Notes under the pieces: generated by a model
The model's input: only the letters and a program-made list of their open reading frames with translations
The model's database searches: none
What the model was told of the DNA's origin: nothing
Assembly (NCBI RefSeq): GCF_022701255.1
Contig: NZ_CP031705.1
Span: forward strand, 6,572,001 to 6,636,000
Direction: 5' to 3'
Origin: Microcoleus vaginatus HSN003
GTDB taxonomy: Bacteria; Cyanobacteriota; Cyanobacteriia; Cyanobacteriales; Microcoleaceae
Length of the DNA: 64,000 nt
Position numbers and translations under genes: made by a program
In this document: piece by piece, positions 37,901 through 45,925 of the stretch
Position numbering within the stretch: the stretch's first letter is position 1
How the letters are laid out: the number at the start of each line of letters is the position of its first letter

Positions 37901-38186
37901 GAGACAAACGGCTGAGATTGTGTTCCGAGAGAGGAACTTCACCACTGCTGGCGATCGCTTGCAGGGGTAGTGTCATCCCAGACAAGCAGTGAAAGCTAGT
38001 CCGCAGGATTTCGTGCCGATTTACGACATTTTGCAGCGCCTTTTTAAGAATCTTTTTATCAAGGTTTCCTGAAATTAAAATTTCACCTCGAACGCGATAG
38101 ATCTGTTTAGGATTGTTTTGCTGTAACCCCCACAGATGCCGTTGCTGTGGAGAAAGTCTAAACCCTTCGATTGTTTCGTTTTGCAT
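34947..38186 (-). CDS. NRPS: interface-A(Asp)-T
   Basis: A ~1079-residue synthetase. The start is placed at ATG 38186 (MQNETIEGFRLSPQQ) because AAGGAA lies 9 bases before it and it begins just after the upstream hydroxylase stop; a longer frame from 38252 would overlap that gene and add non-homologous residues. Residues 1-~430 are a condensation-like domain with HHxxxDG replaced by SALIADS (near 140), closely similar to the first domain of the terminal NRPS. The A domain (~450-950) reads DLTKIGHVGK, an aspartate code. T (LGGHSL) is near 1000, and a ~65-residue acidic C-terminal tail may dock to the next protein. Peptide-bond formation is probably done by the free-standing C protein upstream, and hydroxylation by the free-standing TauD protein. 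Confidence 0.93.
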   Translation of the reverse strand: MQNETIEGFRLSPQQRHLWGLQQNNPKQIYRVRGEILISGNLDKKILKKALQNVVNRHEILRTSFHCLSGMTLPLQAIASSGEVPLSEHNLSRLSPEEQESKIEALFQQLSLLAFDFERGPLWHISLATLAQDKHLLLANFSALIADSVTLKNFTRELSLSYSACACGEEFSDESMQYADIAEWQNELLESEETAIGQEYWRKLNIESLDLLTLPWEKKNGEAEFEPLVERVEIPGDLLNSLEAIAPKHKSDISAFLLTCWQILIWRLTRDPNPIIGVAIDGRKYEELEDSLGLLGKYLPLQWQVQDGLNFSQARQQVELNLNEMSNWQEYFSWEEILENEKSSSFLPVCFEFQAEPKNYDNSDVSFSLVRQDACLEPFKLKLSCLRLCNSLSAEFHYDSALFGVADIKRLSEHFQALLESIVKNPEVAISQVDILSDRDRLQLLIDFNQTQKDYPKNKCVHQLFEEQAERNPDNIAVVFESEQVTYRELNDRANQLAHHLQNLGVEPEVVVGICLDRSLETIVGMLGVLKAGGAYLPIDPTAPIERKALMLEDAQVKVLLVQQRLIESLPKTQANIVCIDTDIPTVSASYTDRASSDNLAYLIYTSGSTGIPKGVAIEHRQLLNYLHSIQEKLNLPAKASFATVSTFAADLGNTAIFPALCFGGCLHIISLERATDPEALGEYFCRNPIDCLKIVPSHLAALLNSSQPKSILPGKRLILGGESANWSLIKTLRNLAPSCSVFNHYGPTETTVGVLTYQVEFDKIGCDLDTVPLGLPIANTQIYILDSYLQPVPIGVPGELYIGGENLGRGYLNRPELTAEKFIPNPFDTQAKTRLYKTGDLARYLPDGNIEFIGRIDGQVKIRGFRIELGEIEAVLGQHPDIAQAVVVAPEDEMAQKRLVAYLISEQKQPPTHKEIRNFLTSKLPEYMVPSAFVILKSLPLTSNGKVDRRALPAPDEMRPELTGNFVAPRTNIEEVLAAIWAEVLKIEKVGIYDNFFELGGHSLLATQVISRVRQAFQVELPLHRLFESATVADFAVAIAQKQAEQTDSEMLARVLADLDQLSEAQIQEILAQQGVSK

Positions 38187-38208
38187 TTCTAAAGTTCCTT
38201 TAATAAGC

Positions 38209-39258
38209 CTAAATATCTTGACAGCTAAACGCTTCTGCCATACCGACAACAACCCGACGCGAACCCAAAAATGGTGTGCGTCCGTGCGCGGCTAGCATAT
38301 TATCTAACAGCAAGACATCTCCTTCTTCCCAAGGGAAAACAATCGTTTCTTGCTGATAGCAGCGACGAATTTCGTCTAATATAAAATCTTCAATGGGCGA
38401 GCCATCGCCGTAATAAGCATTGCGGGGTAAATCTTCCTGCTTAAAAGAAGTTAAAAGCTCTTTGCCAACGGCGGGTTCGAGATTGGAAATGTGGAAGAGG
38501 TGAGCTTGATTAAACCACACCATTTCCTGCGTTTTTGGGTGCTGGGCGACAGCTTGACATATTTGTCGAGTTCTCAAGCGATCGCCACTTTTCCATTCTA
38601 GCTCAATTCCCGCTTTTTTGCAATACTCTTCTACCTCAATTTTGCTATCAGTATTAAAGACATTTTGCCAGGGCAAATCTACGCCACCGCCGTAATTTCG
38701 CACATACATAACCTTTTTTTGGGCAAACTTTTCTCTAATCTTTGAATCCAGACTTTCAAACACTTTGCGGCTGTTAGCGATCGGAGTTTCTCCTCCCTCT
38801 TCTGCTTTTTTGACGCAGAAAAAAGCGATTTTCAGCGGCCAATTTCGAGAATAAGCCATTTCATTGTGCAGTGGGATGAATTGCTCGGCAGGATACTCGG
38901 TGGAAGTGTAGATATTTCCGCTCACCTGACTACGCGGAGTTGAGCGAAAAGAATATTCCAACAAGTCGCCAGCAAGAGTTTGAATAAACTGCTCGAAACC
39001 ATTCACCCCGCCGACTTCAAAGCCTCGAAAAAGTATTCCTCCATGCTTCCATAACTGCGTTTCAATTGATGAGCGATTGTTCTGTGCCCAACCCGCAAGA
39101 TTTAATTTTTCTACGGTTGGCTGAACAACTAGAGGTAGAAGGTTTTCGGGCAGGAGGTAGGCGGTTTTGACTAATTCCTCTGAGGACAGGCTGACGGCTT
39201 TGCGCCTAACTGATCCTAACTTTTGGGAATTGAGATTCTTTGTTTCTGTATTTGTCAT
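38209..39258 (-). CDS. Free-standing SyrP-like aspartate beta-hydroxylase (TauD/TfdA family)
   Basis: A 349-residue Fe(II)/2-oxoglutarate dioxygenase. Iron ligands visible: HNE (PLHNEMAYS, near 130) and distal His in MLAAHGRTPF (near 325), with the 2-oxoglutarate-binding Arg in GSRRVVVGM. The Glu of HNE indicates a hydroxylase, as in SyrP of syringomycin synthesis, which hydroxylates carrier-bound aspartate. It is clearly similar along its length to the TauD domain fused to the Gly NRPS. It lies 22 bases upstream of the interface-A(Asp)-T gene, its likely partner. Its first ~35 residues resemble the linker that joins C2 and TauD in the fused protein, as if a fused gene had been cut there. Confidence 0.92.
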   Translation of the reverse strand: MTNTETKNLNSQKLGSVRRKAVSLSSEELVKTAYLLPENLLPLVVQPTVEKLNLAGWAQNNRSSIETQLWKHGGILFRGFEVGGVNGFEQFIQTLAGDLLEYSFRSTPRSQVSGNIYTSTEYPAEQFIPLHNEMAYSRNWPLKIAFFCVKKAEEGGETPIANSRKVFESLDSKIREKFAQKKVMYVRNYGGGVDLPWQNVFNTDSKIEVEEYCKKAGIELEWKSGDRLRTRQICQAVAQHPKTQEMVWFNQAHLFHISNLEPAVGKELLTSFKQEDLPRNAYYGDGSPIEDFILDEIRRCYQQETIVFPWEEGDVLLLDNMLAAHGRTPFLGSRRVVVGMAEAFSCQDI

Positions 39259-39328
39259 AGTTTTGGTTGGGTGATAAAATTATCCCTTTTTCCCGAGTTT
39301 TTCCCTAAAGAACCTGAGAAATTGAACC

Positions 39329-40876
39329 TCATTTTGAACTCGTCATAACTTTGCGTTTAGCCAGTTTTAATTTTTGAATTCCCGAACTTTTAATTTGTTT
39401 TTCCTGCTCGATTTGGTGCTGCCTTTCTGCTTCGGCAAGAATTTTTGCCAAGTCGTCGAGCCGGATATCTGGCTGGATGACTACCTGGTTGAGGAGGGTT
39501 TGGAAACCTCTCACGATTCGGGCAATAGTCGCAGCCTCAAATAAGTCGGTTTTGTAGTCAAATAAGCCTTGAATGCCTTCTGAAACCTCCCAGAGGGTGA
39601 GGCTTAAGTCGTGTCTCGACATACCGACATCGAATTCCAGAATGCTCAAGGTCAAACCAGCTAACTCCAGGGGTGGCATGGGTGCATTCTGGAGAACAAA
39701 CCACACTTGAAACAGCGGGTTATAGCTGAGATTTCGCTCCGGCTGCAATTCTTCCACAAGCTTTTCAAAAGGAACATCCGGGTGAGCGTAAGCTGCTAAC
39801 GCTACCTCGCGTGTTCGACCGAGTAGTTCGCGGAAAGTTGGATTACCTGCGGTGTCAATTCGTAGCACTAAAGTATTGACAAAAAATCCAATTAGTTCCT
39901 CTAATTCAAGGAGGTTGCGGTTGGCAATAGGAGAGCCAATAGCGAGGTTATCCTGCTTTATTTGGCAGGAGAGCAAGGATTGAAATGCTGCCAACAACGT
40001 CATAAATAGGGTGACATCTTGTTGCTGCGCGAGCGTTTTCAGCCTTTCAGTTAAAGAAGCAGAAATAACAAAAGATTGCTGCGATCCTCGGAAAGTTTGC
40101 ACGCGAGAGCGCTGCTTATCAGTTGACAGTACAGCTAAACCGCCTCCCAATTGCTGTTTCCAATAAGCGAGTTGTTTTTCTAATTTCTCTCCCTGGAAAT
40201 GCTGCCGCTGCCAACTGGCGAAGTCGGCATACTGCACGGGAAGTTCAGGCAGCGGGGAGGGTTTGTTAGTCGAAAAAGCTTCATAAAGTGCGGCAACTTC
40301 TCGCACCAATACCCCCATAGACCAACCATCAGAAATAATGTGGTGTATTGTCAGCAGCAACACATATTCTGCCGAACCAAGTTGCAGCAGAGTGCTCCGC
40401 AGTAATGGCGATCGCGTTAAGTCAAAGGGGCGTTGGGCTTCTTCAAGAGTACGCTGCTCAATTTCAGCTTGCTGCTCAGTTTCTGGTAAATGTTGCAAGT
40501 TTACCACCGACAAAGCGAAATCCAAGGAAGGAGAAATCAGTTGAACAGGTTCCCCGTCCACTTCTGCAAAAGCAGTCCGTAAAACTTCGTGACGCCTGAC
40601 AATTTCATTGAGTGTTTGTTGCAGTGCTGACAAATTCAATTGTCCTTGCAAACGCACAGCAGCAGGAAGGTTGTAGGCAGGGTTTTCGGGAGACAATCGA
40701 TCGAGAAACCACAGCCGTTGCTGGGCAAAAGAAAGGGGAGCAGAATTTTGCTGCGATCGCCTGGGAATACGCTTAGATTGCTCAGCCTGTACTGCCTCTT
40801 TGCCCAATGCTTTGAGGAGGAGCGCTCGCTTCTGAGGCGAGAGTTTTTTTAGTCGTTCTGAACGATTAGTAGACAT
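39329..40876 (-). CDS. Free-standing NRPS condensation domain protein
   Basis: A 515-residue single LCL-type C domain: LSFAQQRLWFLDRL (C1 motif, near 50), intact HHIISDGWS (near 180), IGFFVNTLVLR (C5), HPDVPFEKLVEELQPERN. It carries an N-terminal helical piece (SERLKKLSPQKRALLLKAL) typical of NRPS docking starts and a charged C-terminal tail. No A or T domain follows. Given the next gene's NRPS lacks a working C domain, this protein most likely joins beta-alanine to the carrier-bound aspartate. Start overlaps the decarboxylase stop by 11 bases and has a perfect AGGAGGTG site. Confidence 0.92.
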   Translation of the reverse strand: MSTNRSERLKKLSPQKRALLLKALGKEAVQAEQSKRIPRRSQQNSAPLSFAQQRLWFLDRLSPENPAYNLPAAVRLQGQLNLSALQQTLNEIVRRHEVLRTAFAEVDGEPVQLISPSLDFALSVVNLQHLPETEQQAEIEQRTLEEAQRPFDLTRSPLLRSTLLQLGSAEYVLLLTIHHIISDGWSMGVLVREVAALYEAFSTNKPSPLPELPVQYADFASWQRQHFQGEKLEKQLAYWKQQLGGGLAVLSTDKQRSRVQTFRGSQQSFVISASLTERLKTLAQQQDVTLFMTLLAAFQSLLSCQIKQDNLAIGSPIANRNLLELEELIGFFVNTLVLRIDTAGNPTFRELLGRTREVALAAYAHPDVPFEKLVEELQPERNLSYNPLFQVWFVLQNAPMPPLELAGLTLSILEFDVGMSRHDLSLTLWEVSEGIQGLFDYKTDLFEAATIARIVRGFQTLLNQVVIQPDIRLDDLAKILAEAERQHQIEQEKQIKSSGIQKLKLAKRKVMTSSK

Positions 40877-42554
40877 GATGATTCACCTCCTCGCAGTGGT
40901 CGCTGTTTGTGATAGTTAAGGAAAGCTTTGCTGCTATTTTTAGCTGGTCGTTTAAAACAATGTTGATATCTGCTTCAGTGGTAAGGGGGTTGGCAAGGAC
41001 GACCCGAAAAGCAACAATGGGAATGGTTTTGCCATAACAGGTGTTTTGCAGGGTGGTTCGCGATACGAAGGTGTGACCGGCTTGCCGCTGGGCTTCCTGA
41101 AGGCGCTCGTTAAATTGATTAATGAAGTGGTTGTCTGCTTCGGCTAGTTGTTTTTTGGCTGCTTTTTCCCTGAAGGTTTCTGGAATGTAGCGGTATAAAA
41201 GAATATTAATTTCTGGTTCGAGCATCAATTCAAATGCTGGATTTTCGCGAATTAAATTGGCCAAATGCTGCGTTTTATGGATGCCTCCATCTATCAAAAA
41301 TTCATAGCCCTGATGGCCGATGATATTCAACGCAGCTTGCAAGTACAAACTCGCACCTGGTCGAGAGCCTTCGAGAGAGCGCTTGCCTAGATCGATGGAG
41401 TCTTTTCGCACCGTGTAGGGTGCGTGTTTTTCAATAACTTTGGCCGTTTGGGGATTGCGGAATAAAACCAGACCGATTCCCATTGGCAAATACATTTGTT
41501 TGTGTCCATCTATGGTGACGGAATCTGCTAGTTCAATGCCTGCCAATTTGTGCCGGTGACGTTCGGAAAAAAGCACGGGGCCGCCCCAAGCGGCATCGAC
41601 GTGAAAGTGAGCGTTTGCTTCTTGGGCGATCGCCGCTATTTCTGGAAGCGGATCGATACTTCCCGAATCGGTGCTGCCTCCAATACCGATAATTGCCAGA
41701 ATGTGGAGATTGCGATCGCGACATTCGGCTACAGTTTGGCGCAGCGCTGCCAAATCCATGCGGTGATTGGAATCGGTGGGGACTTTTAGGAGATTGCGAT
41801 CGCCAATGCCTAATAAACCGGCAGCCTTTTCAAAAGAATAGTGCATCAAATTGGAGCCGATGATCACCATTCCCTTGTAGCCGTAAAACTCTAAAGCTGC
41901 GTACAACCCTTCTTTTTCAATGCCACTAAAGTTATTTTTTGGCCCTAAAGAAGCGTTGCGAGCGCACCACAAAGCTGTGATATTAGCTAGGGTGCCACCC
42001 GTTGTCATGATACCGAGCGTGCTGTCACTTTTTTGAATGTGCTGGTTATAAAAATCCTCAGAAAAATCGTAAATTAATCGGTGCATCATTGCCAAAGTCT
42101 GGCGCTCGCAGGGGCTTAAAACTTTGGCCGTTTCCATCTTGACTAAATTTTGATTCATCGCGGTTAACAGCTTCGCGATCGGGCGCACAAAATAGGGAAG
42201 TGCGCTCGTCATGTGACCGATATATCGGGGGGAAGAGGTGTGAATAGAATGGGGTACGAGGGTTTGGGTCAAATCATCGATATAATTGCCAACATCTGTA
42301 GGAAGGGCGGGAATTTTGTTTTCCCTAAACTCCTGAATAATTAACTCTAAGTCAATATCTGTACTAGCAGTTTTTGCGTACAAAAAGTCGTGAACTAGGG
42401 CAGAAATTCGCTCCTCCATTGCTTCTTCTGCCAAAAATGACTTTTCTGAAGCACTGAATAGCTCCATTAACTTTTCTTCCAGTGGGGGAACAGAAGCTTT
42501 TAATGATTGCATTACATCTTGAGACTCTTTGGCTTTTACTGTTAGTTTATTCAT
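40866..42554 (-). CDS. PLP-dependent decarboxylase, probable aspartate 1-decarboxylase (PanP-like)
   Basis: A 562-residue group II PLP decarboxylase. Seen: TGGTLANITALWCAR, HVDAAWGGP (Asp binding the PLP ring) and the PLP lysine in TIDGHKQMYLPMG. Overall it resembles the PanP family, which makes beta-alanine from aspartate, more than plant-type glutamate decarboxylases; diaminobutyrate or glutamate decarboxylase activity cannot be excluded by eye. The neighbouring synthetase has a beta-alanine code, so the gene plausibly supplies its substrate. It lies 97 bases after that synthetase and overlaps the next gene, so it is part of the operon. No signal peptide; cytosolic. Confidence 0.9.
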   Translation of the reverse strand: MNKLTVKAKESQDVMQSLKASVPPLEEKLMELFSASEKSFLAEEAMEERISALVHDFLYAKTASTDIDLELIIQEFRENKIPALPTDVGNYIDDLTQTLVPHSIHTSSPRYIGHMTSALPYFVRPIAKLLTAMNQNLVKMETAKVLSPCERQTLAMMHRLIYDFSEDFYNQHIQKSDSTLGIMTTGGTLANITALWCARNASLGPKNNFSGIEKEGLYAALEFYGYKGMVIIGSNLMHYSFEKAAGLLGIGDRNLLKVPTDSNHRMDLAALRQTVAECRDRNLHILAIIGIGGSTDSGSIDPLPEIAAIAQEANAHFHVDAAWGGPVLFSERHRHKLAGIELADSVTIDGHKQMYLPMGIGLVLFRNPQTAKVIEKHAPYTVRKDSIDLGKRSLEGSRPGASLYLQAALNIIGHQGYEFLIDGGIHKTQHLANLIRENPAFELMLEPEINILLYRYIPETFREKAAKKQLAEADNHFINQFNERLQEAQRQAGHTFVSRTTLQNTCYGKTIPIVAFRVVLANPLTTEADINIVLNDQLKIAAKLSLTITNSDHCEEVNHHVY

Positions 42555-42651
42555 CCCGCATCAATCCTGTTAAATGGGCTTTTTTGTCTCCTATTCCCAC
42601 CGAAGCCTTAAGGAGAAAAGGGCTGTTTGTGCTTTTTTGCGAACCCGATAT

Positions 42652-45600
42652 TTACTCAGTCAGCATCACAGTTTGTGCTGACTCTCCATCACTCTTTTCT
42701 AAGAGATCGAGCAATTCATCTATCTGGTTAGAATCGGCGTTGGCCAGAATTTCTTCCTCGATTACTTCAGCTAAATTCTCAATGGTGGGAGCGGCAAAAA
42801 AATCGCACAGCGCTAACTCTATCCCAAAGCACGATCGCACTCGCGATACCAATTGCATCGCCATCAAAGAGTGACCGCCGATGTCAAAAAAGTTTTGGTT
42901 AGTTCCTACTTTTTCTAGCCCTAAAAGAGCCGTCCAAATCTCCGCAATTTCTTGCTCTGTGGGCGTTTGTGGCTCAGTGAAGGCTGTTTCATCAGAAACG
43001 TAATCGCACCTTTGAGATAAGGCGAGGCGGTCAATTTTTCCGTTGGGCGTTAGTGGCAGCGCATCTAATAGCACAAAAGCTGAAGGCACCATGTAATCGG
43101 GTAGTTTGTGCTGCAAGAATGAACGCAGTTCGGAAATAAGTTCTGGGTGCTGATTTCTGAACCCTGAGTTAGGAACTAGGTAAGCGACTAGGCGTTGACT
43201 GCCTGGTTCATTTTCTTGAAGCAAAACAGCAGCGGTGGACACAGAAGAATGTTGAGAAAGTGCTGCCTCTATTTCTCCGAGTTCGATGCGGAAACCGCGA
43301 ATTTTTACTTGGCAATCGCCACGACCCAGAAATTCTATATTACCATCCGGCAGGTAACAACCGAGATCCCCTGTTTTGAACAAAACTTTTTGATGAGAAT
43401 TACCAAGAAAATCTAATTTTTCTTGCCCAAACGGGTTAGAAATGAATTTTTCCGAGGTTAATTCGGGGCGGTTTAAGTAGCCCTGTGCTAATCCATCGCC
43501 GCCGACGTAAATCTCGCCGGGAATTCCTATGGGAACGGGTTGCAAATTGCGATCGAGCAGATAAATTTGCGTGTTGGCGATCGGGCGACCGATTGGAACT
43601 TTCTCGACACAGTGAGTTGCATCGTACCACGTCACGTCTGCAGCTACTTCCGAAGAGCCATAAAGATTGATTAATACCCGCTGGGGCATCTGCTCTCGAA
43701 ATTGCTCGCACAGTTCCATCGGCAGAGTTTCTCCGCTGCAAATCCAATATTTTAATTGAGGCAAACGCCTGTCTAAATCAGGGAAGGAATCTAAGATAGC
43801 GCGCAACAAAGAAGGAACTAGCACCAGTCGCGTTACATTTTGCTTTGATAAGGTTTGAAGGAATTGGTTAATATCTTTGACGGCGCGATCGGGAATAATC
43901 ACAGTGGGCAACCCATGCAGCAAAGGAGCAAAAATTTCCCAAACTGAATCGACAAAATTTAAGGAGGTTTTTTGACAGCAAATATCTTCTTCGATAAAAG
44001 GATAGGGGTTCCAAAAACAGCGATTGACTGTGCCTCGGTGGGTGCCGAGTAAGCCTTTGGGAGTGCCTGTCGAGCCGGAAGTGTAGAGGACGTAAGCGAG
44101 GTTATCAGCTTCCACTTTAACAGCGGGGTTGCGATCGCTCTGGCGGGAAATTTCCTGCCATTCGGCGTCGATACAGACGACTTTTGCGCTGTGTTCGGGG
44201 AGGGTTTCTAGGAGGTTTTTTTGAGTCAAAAGCACCGGAACTTTTGCGTCCGCCAGCATGAAGGATCGGCGTTCTTGGGGATAAGCAGGATCGAGAGGAA
44301 CGTAAGCGGCACCGACTTTTAAAATGCCCAAAATGGCCACCAGCATGGAGAGCGATCGCTCTAAGCAAATTCCCACCAAAACTTCGGGTTTTACACCTAG
44401 AGTTTGCAGGTAATGCGCGATTTGGTTGGCTTTGGCATTCAATTCGCGGTAAGTCAATTGTTCATTTTCGCAAATTGCAGCCACTGCATCTGGGGTTCGC
44501 TCTGTTTGCGCTGCAAATAATTCGTGAATTGAGGCATTTTTGGGGTAATCCGCTTGGGTGTCGTTCCACTGGACAAGTAATTGCTGGCGTTCGGGGGCGC
44601 TCAATACGGGCAATTCTGACAGTTTCCGCTCAGGATTGGCAGTCATTCCCTCTAGTAAAGTTTGCAGGTGTCCGAGCATCCGTGCGATCGCACTGTCCTC
44701 AAAGCAGCTACGATCGAAAATAATTTTCAGCGTCAATTCCGCACCCGGCATCGCCATCACCGTTAGAGGATAATTCGTTGTTTCCCAGGAGCGAATATTC
44801 TCTACTTTTAAGTTTTGAATCTTCTCCTGCAAAGAAGCATCCGAAGGATAATTTTCAAAAACGACCAAACTCTCAAATAGAGGTAAACTCCGAGGAACTT
44901 CGCTCCAGCCCTGCACCTCAACGAGGGGGCTGTACTCATACTGCCGCGCCTCAACTTGTTGCGCTTGGAGTTCTTTCAAGCAGGATAAAATAGAATCCTG
45001 TGGGTCAAATTTTACGCGCACTGGCAGAGGATTTACGAACAGCCCCACTACCGATTCAGCACCAATTAACTCTGGCGGTCGCCCGGAGACTACCGTACCA
45101 AAAACCACATCTTCCTCGCCGCTGTATCGGCTCAAAAGTAGCGCCCAAGCTGCCTGTACGAGGGTATTTAATGTTAGCTGATGCTGCCGCGCCAATGATT
45201 GCAGTGCGGCGGTGGCTGTTGCAGAAAATATCACCTGCTGTTCGCCACTATTTTCTAAACGGTTTCCCGCGACAATATTGCCCCGGGCGATCGCAGTTGG
45301 AGCTGCAAAACCTTTGAGAGTTTGCCGCCAAAATGACTCAGCCGCAGATAAATCTTGCTGGTGCAGCCACGCGATGTAATCCCGATAAGGGCGAGGGCGT
45401 TTGAGGTGCAATTCCTCGCCCTGAGAGAACGCTTGATAAAATGCAAAAACTTCCTCAAGAACGATCGCCAGCGACCACCCATCTAAAACTAAGTGATGGT
45501 GGCTCAAAATAAACTGAAAAGTATCTGTTCCTAACTGCGCGAGTGCAATGCGAATTAAGGGAGCTGAGGTCAAGTCAAAGCCCTGCTCTCGATCTGCTTT

Positions 45601-45924
45601 TAGGAACGTTTCTAGCTGCTGTTGTTGTTTCGACGCAGAGAGCGATCGCCAGTCCATCTGCTGCCAAGATAATGCAGCCTGCTTACGCACCGCTTGCACG
45701 GGTTCTTTCAAATTTTTCCACACGAAACAAGTCCGCAAAATGGGATGCCTGTCTACAACTTTTTGCCAACTATTTCTAAACGCAGAAACATTGAGATCGC
45801 CGCGCAATACGCACAGCAGTTGCCCGAAATATACGCCCGATTCTGGCTGGTAAAGGGAATGAAAGAGAATGCCCTGCTGCGCTGGGGAGAGGGGATAAAA
45901 ATCTTCGATATTGCCTTTGGTCAT
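42652..45924 (-). CDS. NRPS: DCL-C-A(beta-Ala)-T
   Basis: A 1090-residue one-module synthetase. The C domain (1-~440) starts FYPLSPAQQGILFHSL, typical of DCL domains that accept a D-configured donor, with HHHLVLDGWS near 145; this agrees with the epimerase at the end of the preceding protein. The A domain (~460-960) has FVDSVWEIF, with code VDWVISLADK by my alignment, identical to the classic beta-alanine code. T (IGGHSL) is near 1015. A ~60-residue acidic tail (NADSNQIDELLDLLEKSD) probably docks to the free-standing C protein. The start follows the previous stop by one base. Confidence 0.94.
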   Translation of the reverse strand: MTKGNIEDFYPLSPAQQGILFHSLYQPESGVYFGQLLCVLRGDLNVSAFRNSWQKVVDRHPILRTCFVWKNLKEPVQAVRKQAALSWQQMDWRSLSASKQQQQLETFLKADREQGFDLTSAPLIRIALAQLGTDTFQFILSHHHLVLDGWSLAIVLEEVFAFYQAFSQGEELHLKRPRPYRDYIAWLHQQDLSAAESFWRQTLKGFAAPTAIARGNIVAGNRLENSGEQQVIFSATATAALQSLARQHQLTLNTLVQAAWALLLSRYSGEEDVVFGTVVSGRPPELIGAESVVGLFVNPLPVRVKFDPQDSILSCLKELQAQQVEARQYEYSPLVEVQGWSEVPRSLPLFESLVVFENYPSDASLQEKIQNLKVENIRSWETTNYPLTVMAMPGAELTLKIIFDRSCFEDSAIARMLGHLQTLLEGMTANPERKLSELPVLSAPERQQLLVQWNDTQADYPKNASIHELFAAQTERTPDAVAAICENEQLTYRELNAKANQIAHYLQTLGVKPEVLVGICLERSLSMLVAILGILKVGAAYVPLDPAYPQERRSFMLADAKVPVLLTQKNLLETLPEHSAKVVCIDAEWQEISRQSDRNPAVKVEADNLAYVLYTSGSTGTPKGLLGTHRGTVNRCFWNPYPFIEEDICCQKTSLNFVDSVWEIFAPLLHGLPTVIIPDRAVKDINQFLQTLSKQNVTRLVLVPSLLRAILDSFPDLDRRLPQLKYWICSGETLPMELCEQFREQMPQRVLINLYGSSEVAADVTWYDATHCVEKVPIGRPIANTQIYLLDRNLQPVPIGIPGEIYVGGDGLAQGYLNRPELTSEKFISNPFGQEKLDFLGNSHQKVLFKTGDLGCYLPDGNIEFLGRGDCQVKIRGFRIELGEIEAALSQHSSVSTAAVLLQENEPGSQRLVAYLVPNSGFRNQHPELISELRSFLQHKLPDYMVPSAFVLLDALPLTPNGKIDRLALSQRCDYVSDETAFTEPQTPTEQEIAEIWTALLGLEKVGTNQNFFDIGGHSLMAMQLVSRVRSCFGIELALCDFFAAPTIENLAEVIEEEILANADSNQIDELLDLLEKSDGESAQTVMLTE

Positions 45925-45925
45925 A

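Noticed and set aside
38187..38252. Upstream start at 38252 for the first interface-A(Asp)-T synthetase
   Set aside because: It would overlap the hydroxylase gene by 44 bases and add residues unlike the family; ATG 38186 has a good AAGGAA site and aligns with the sister synthetase start.
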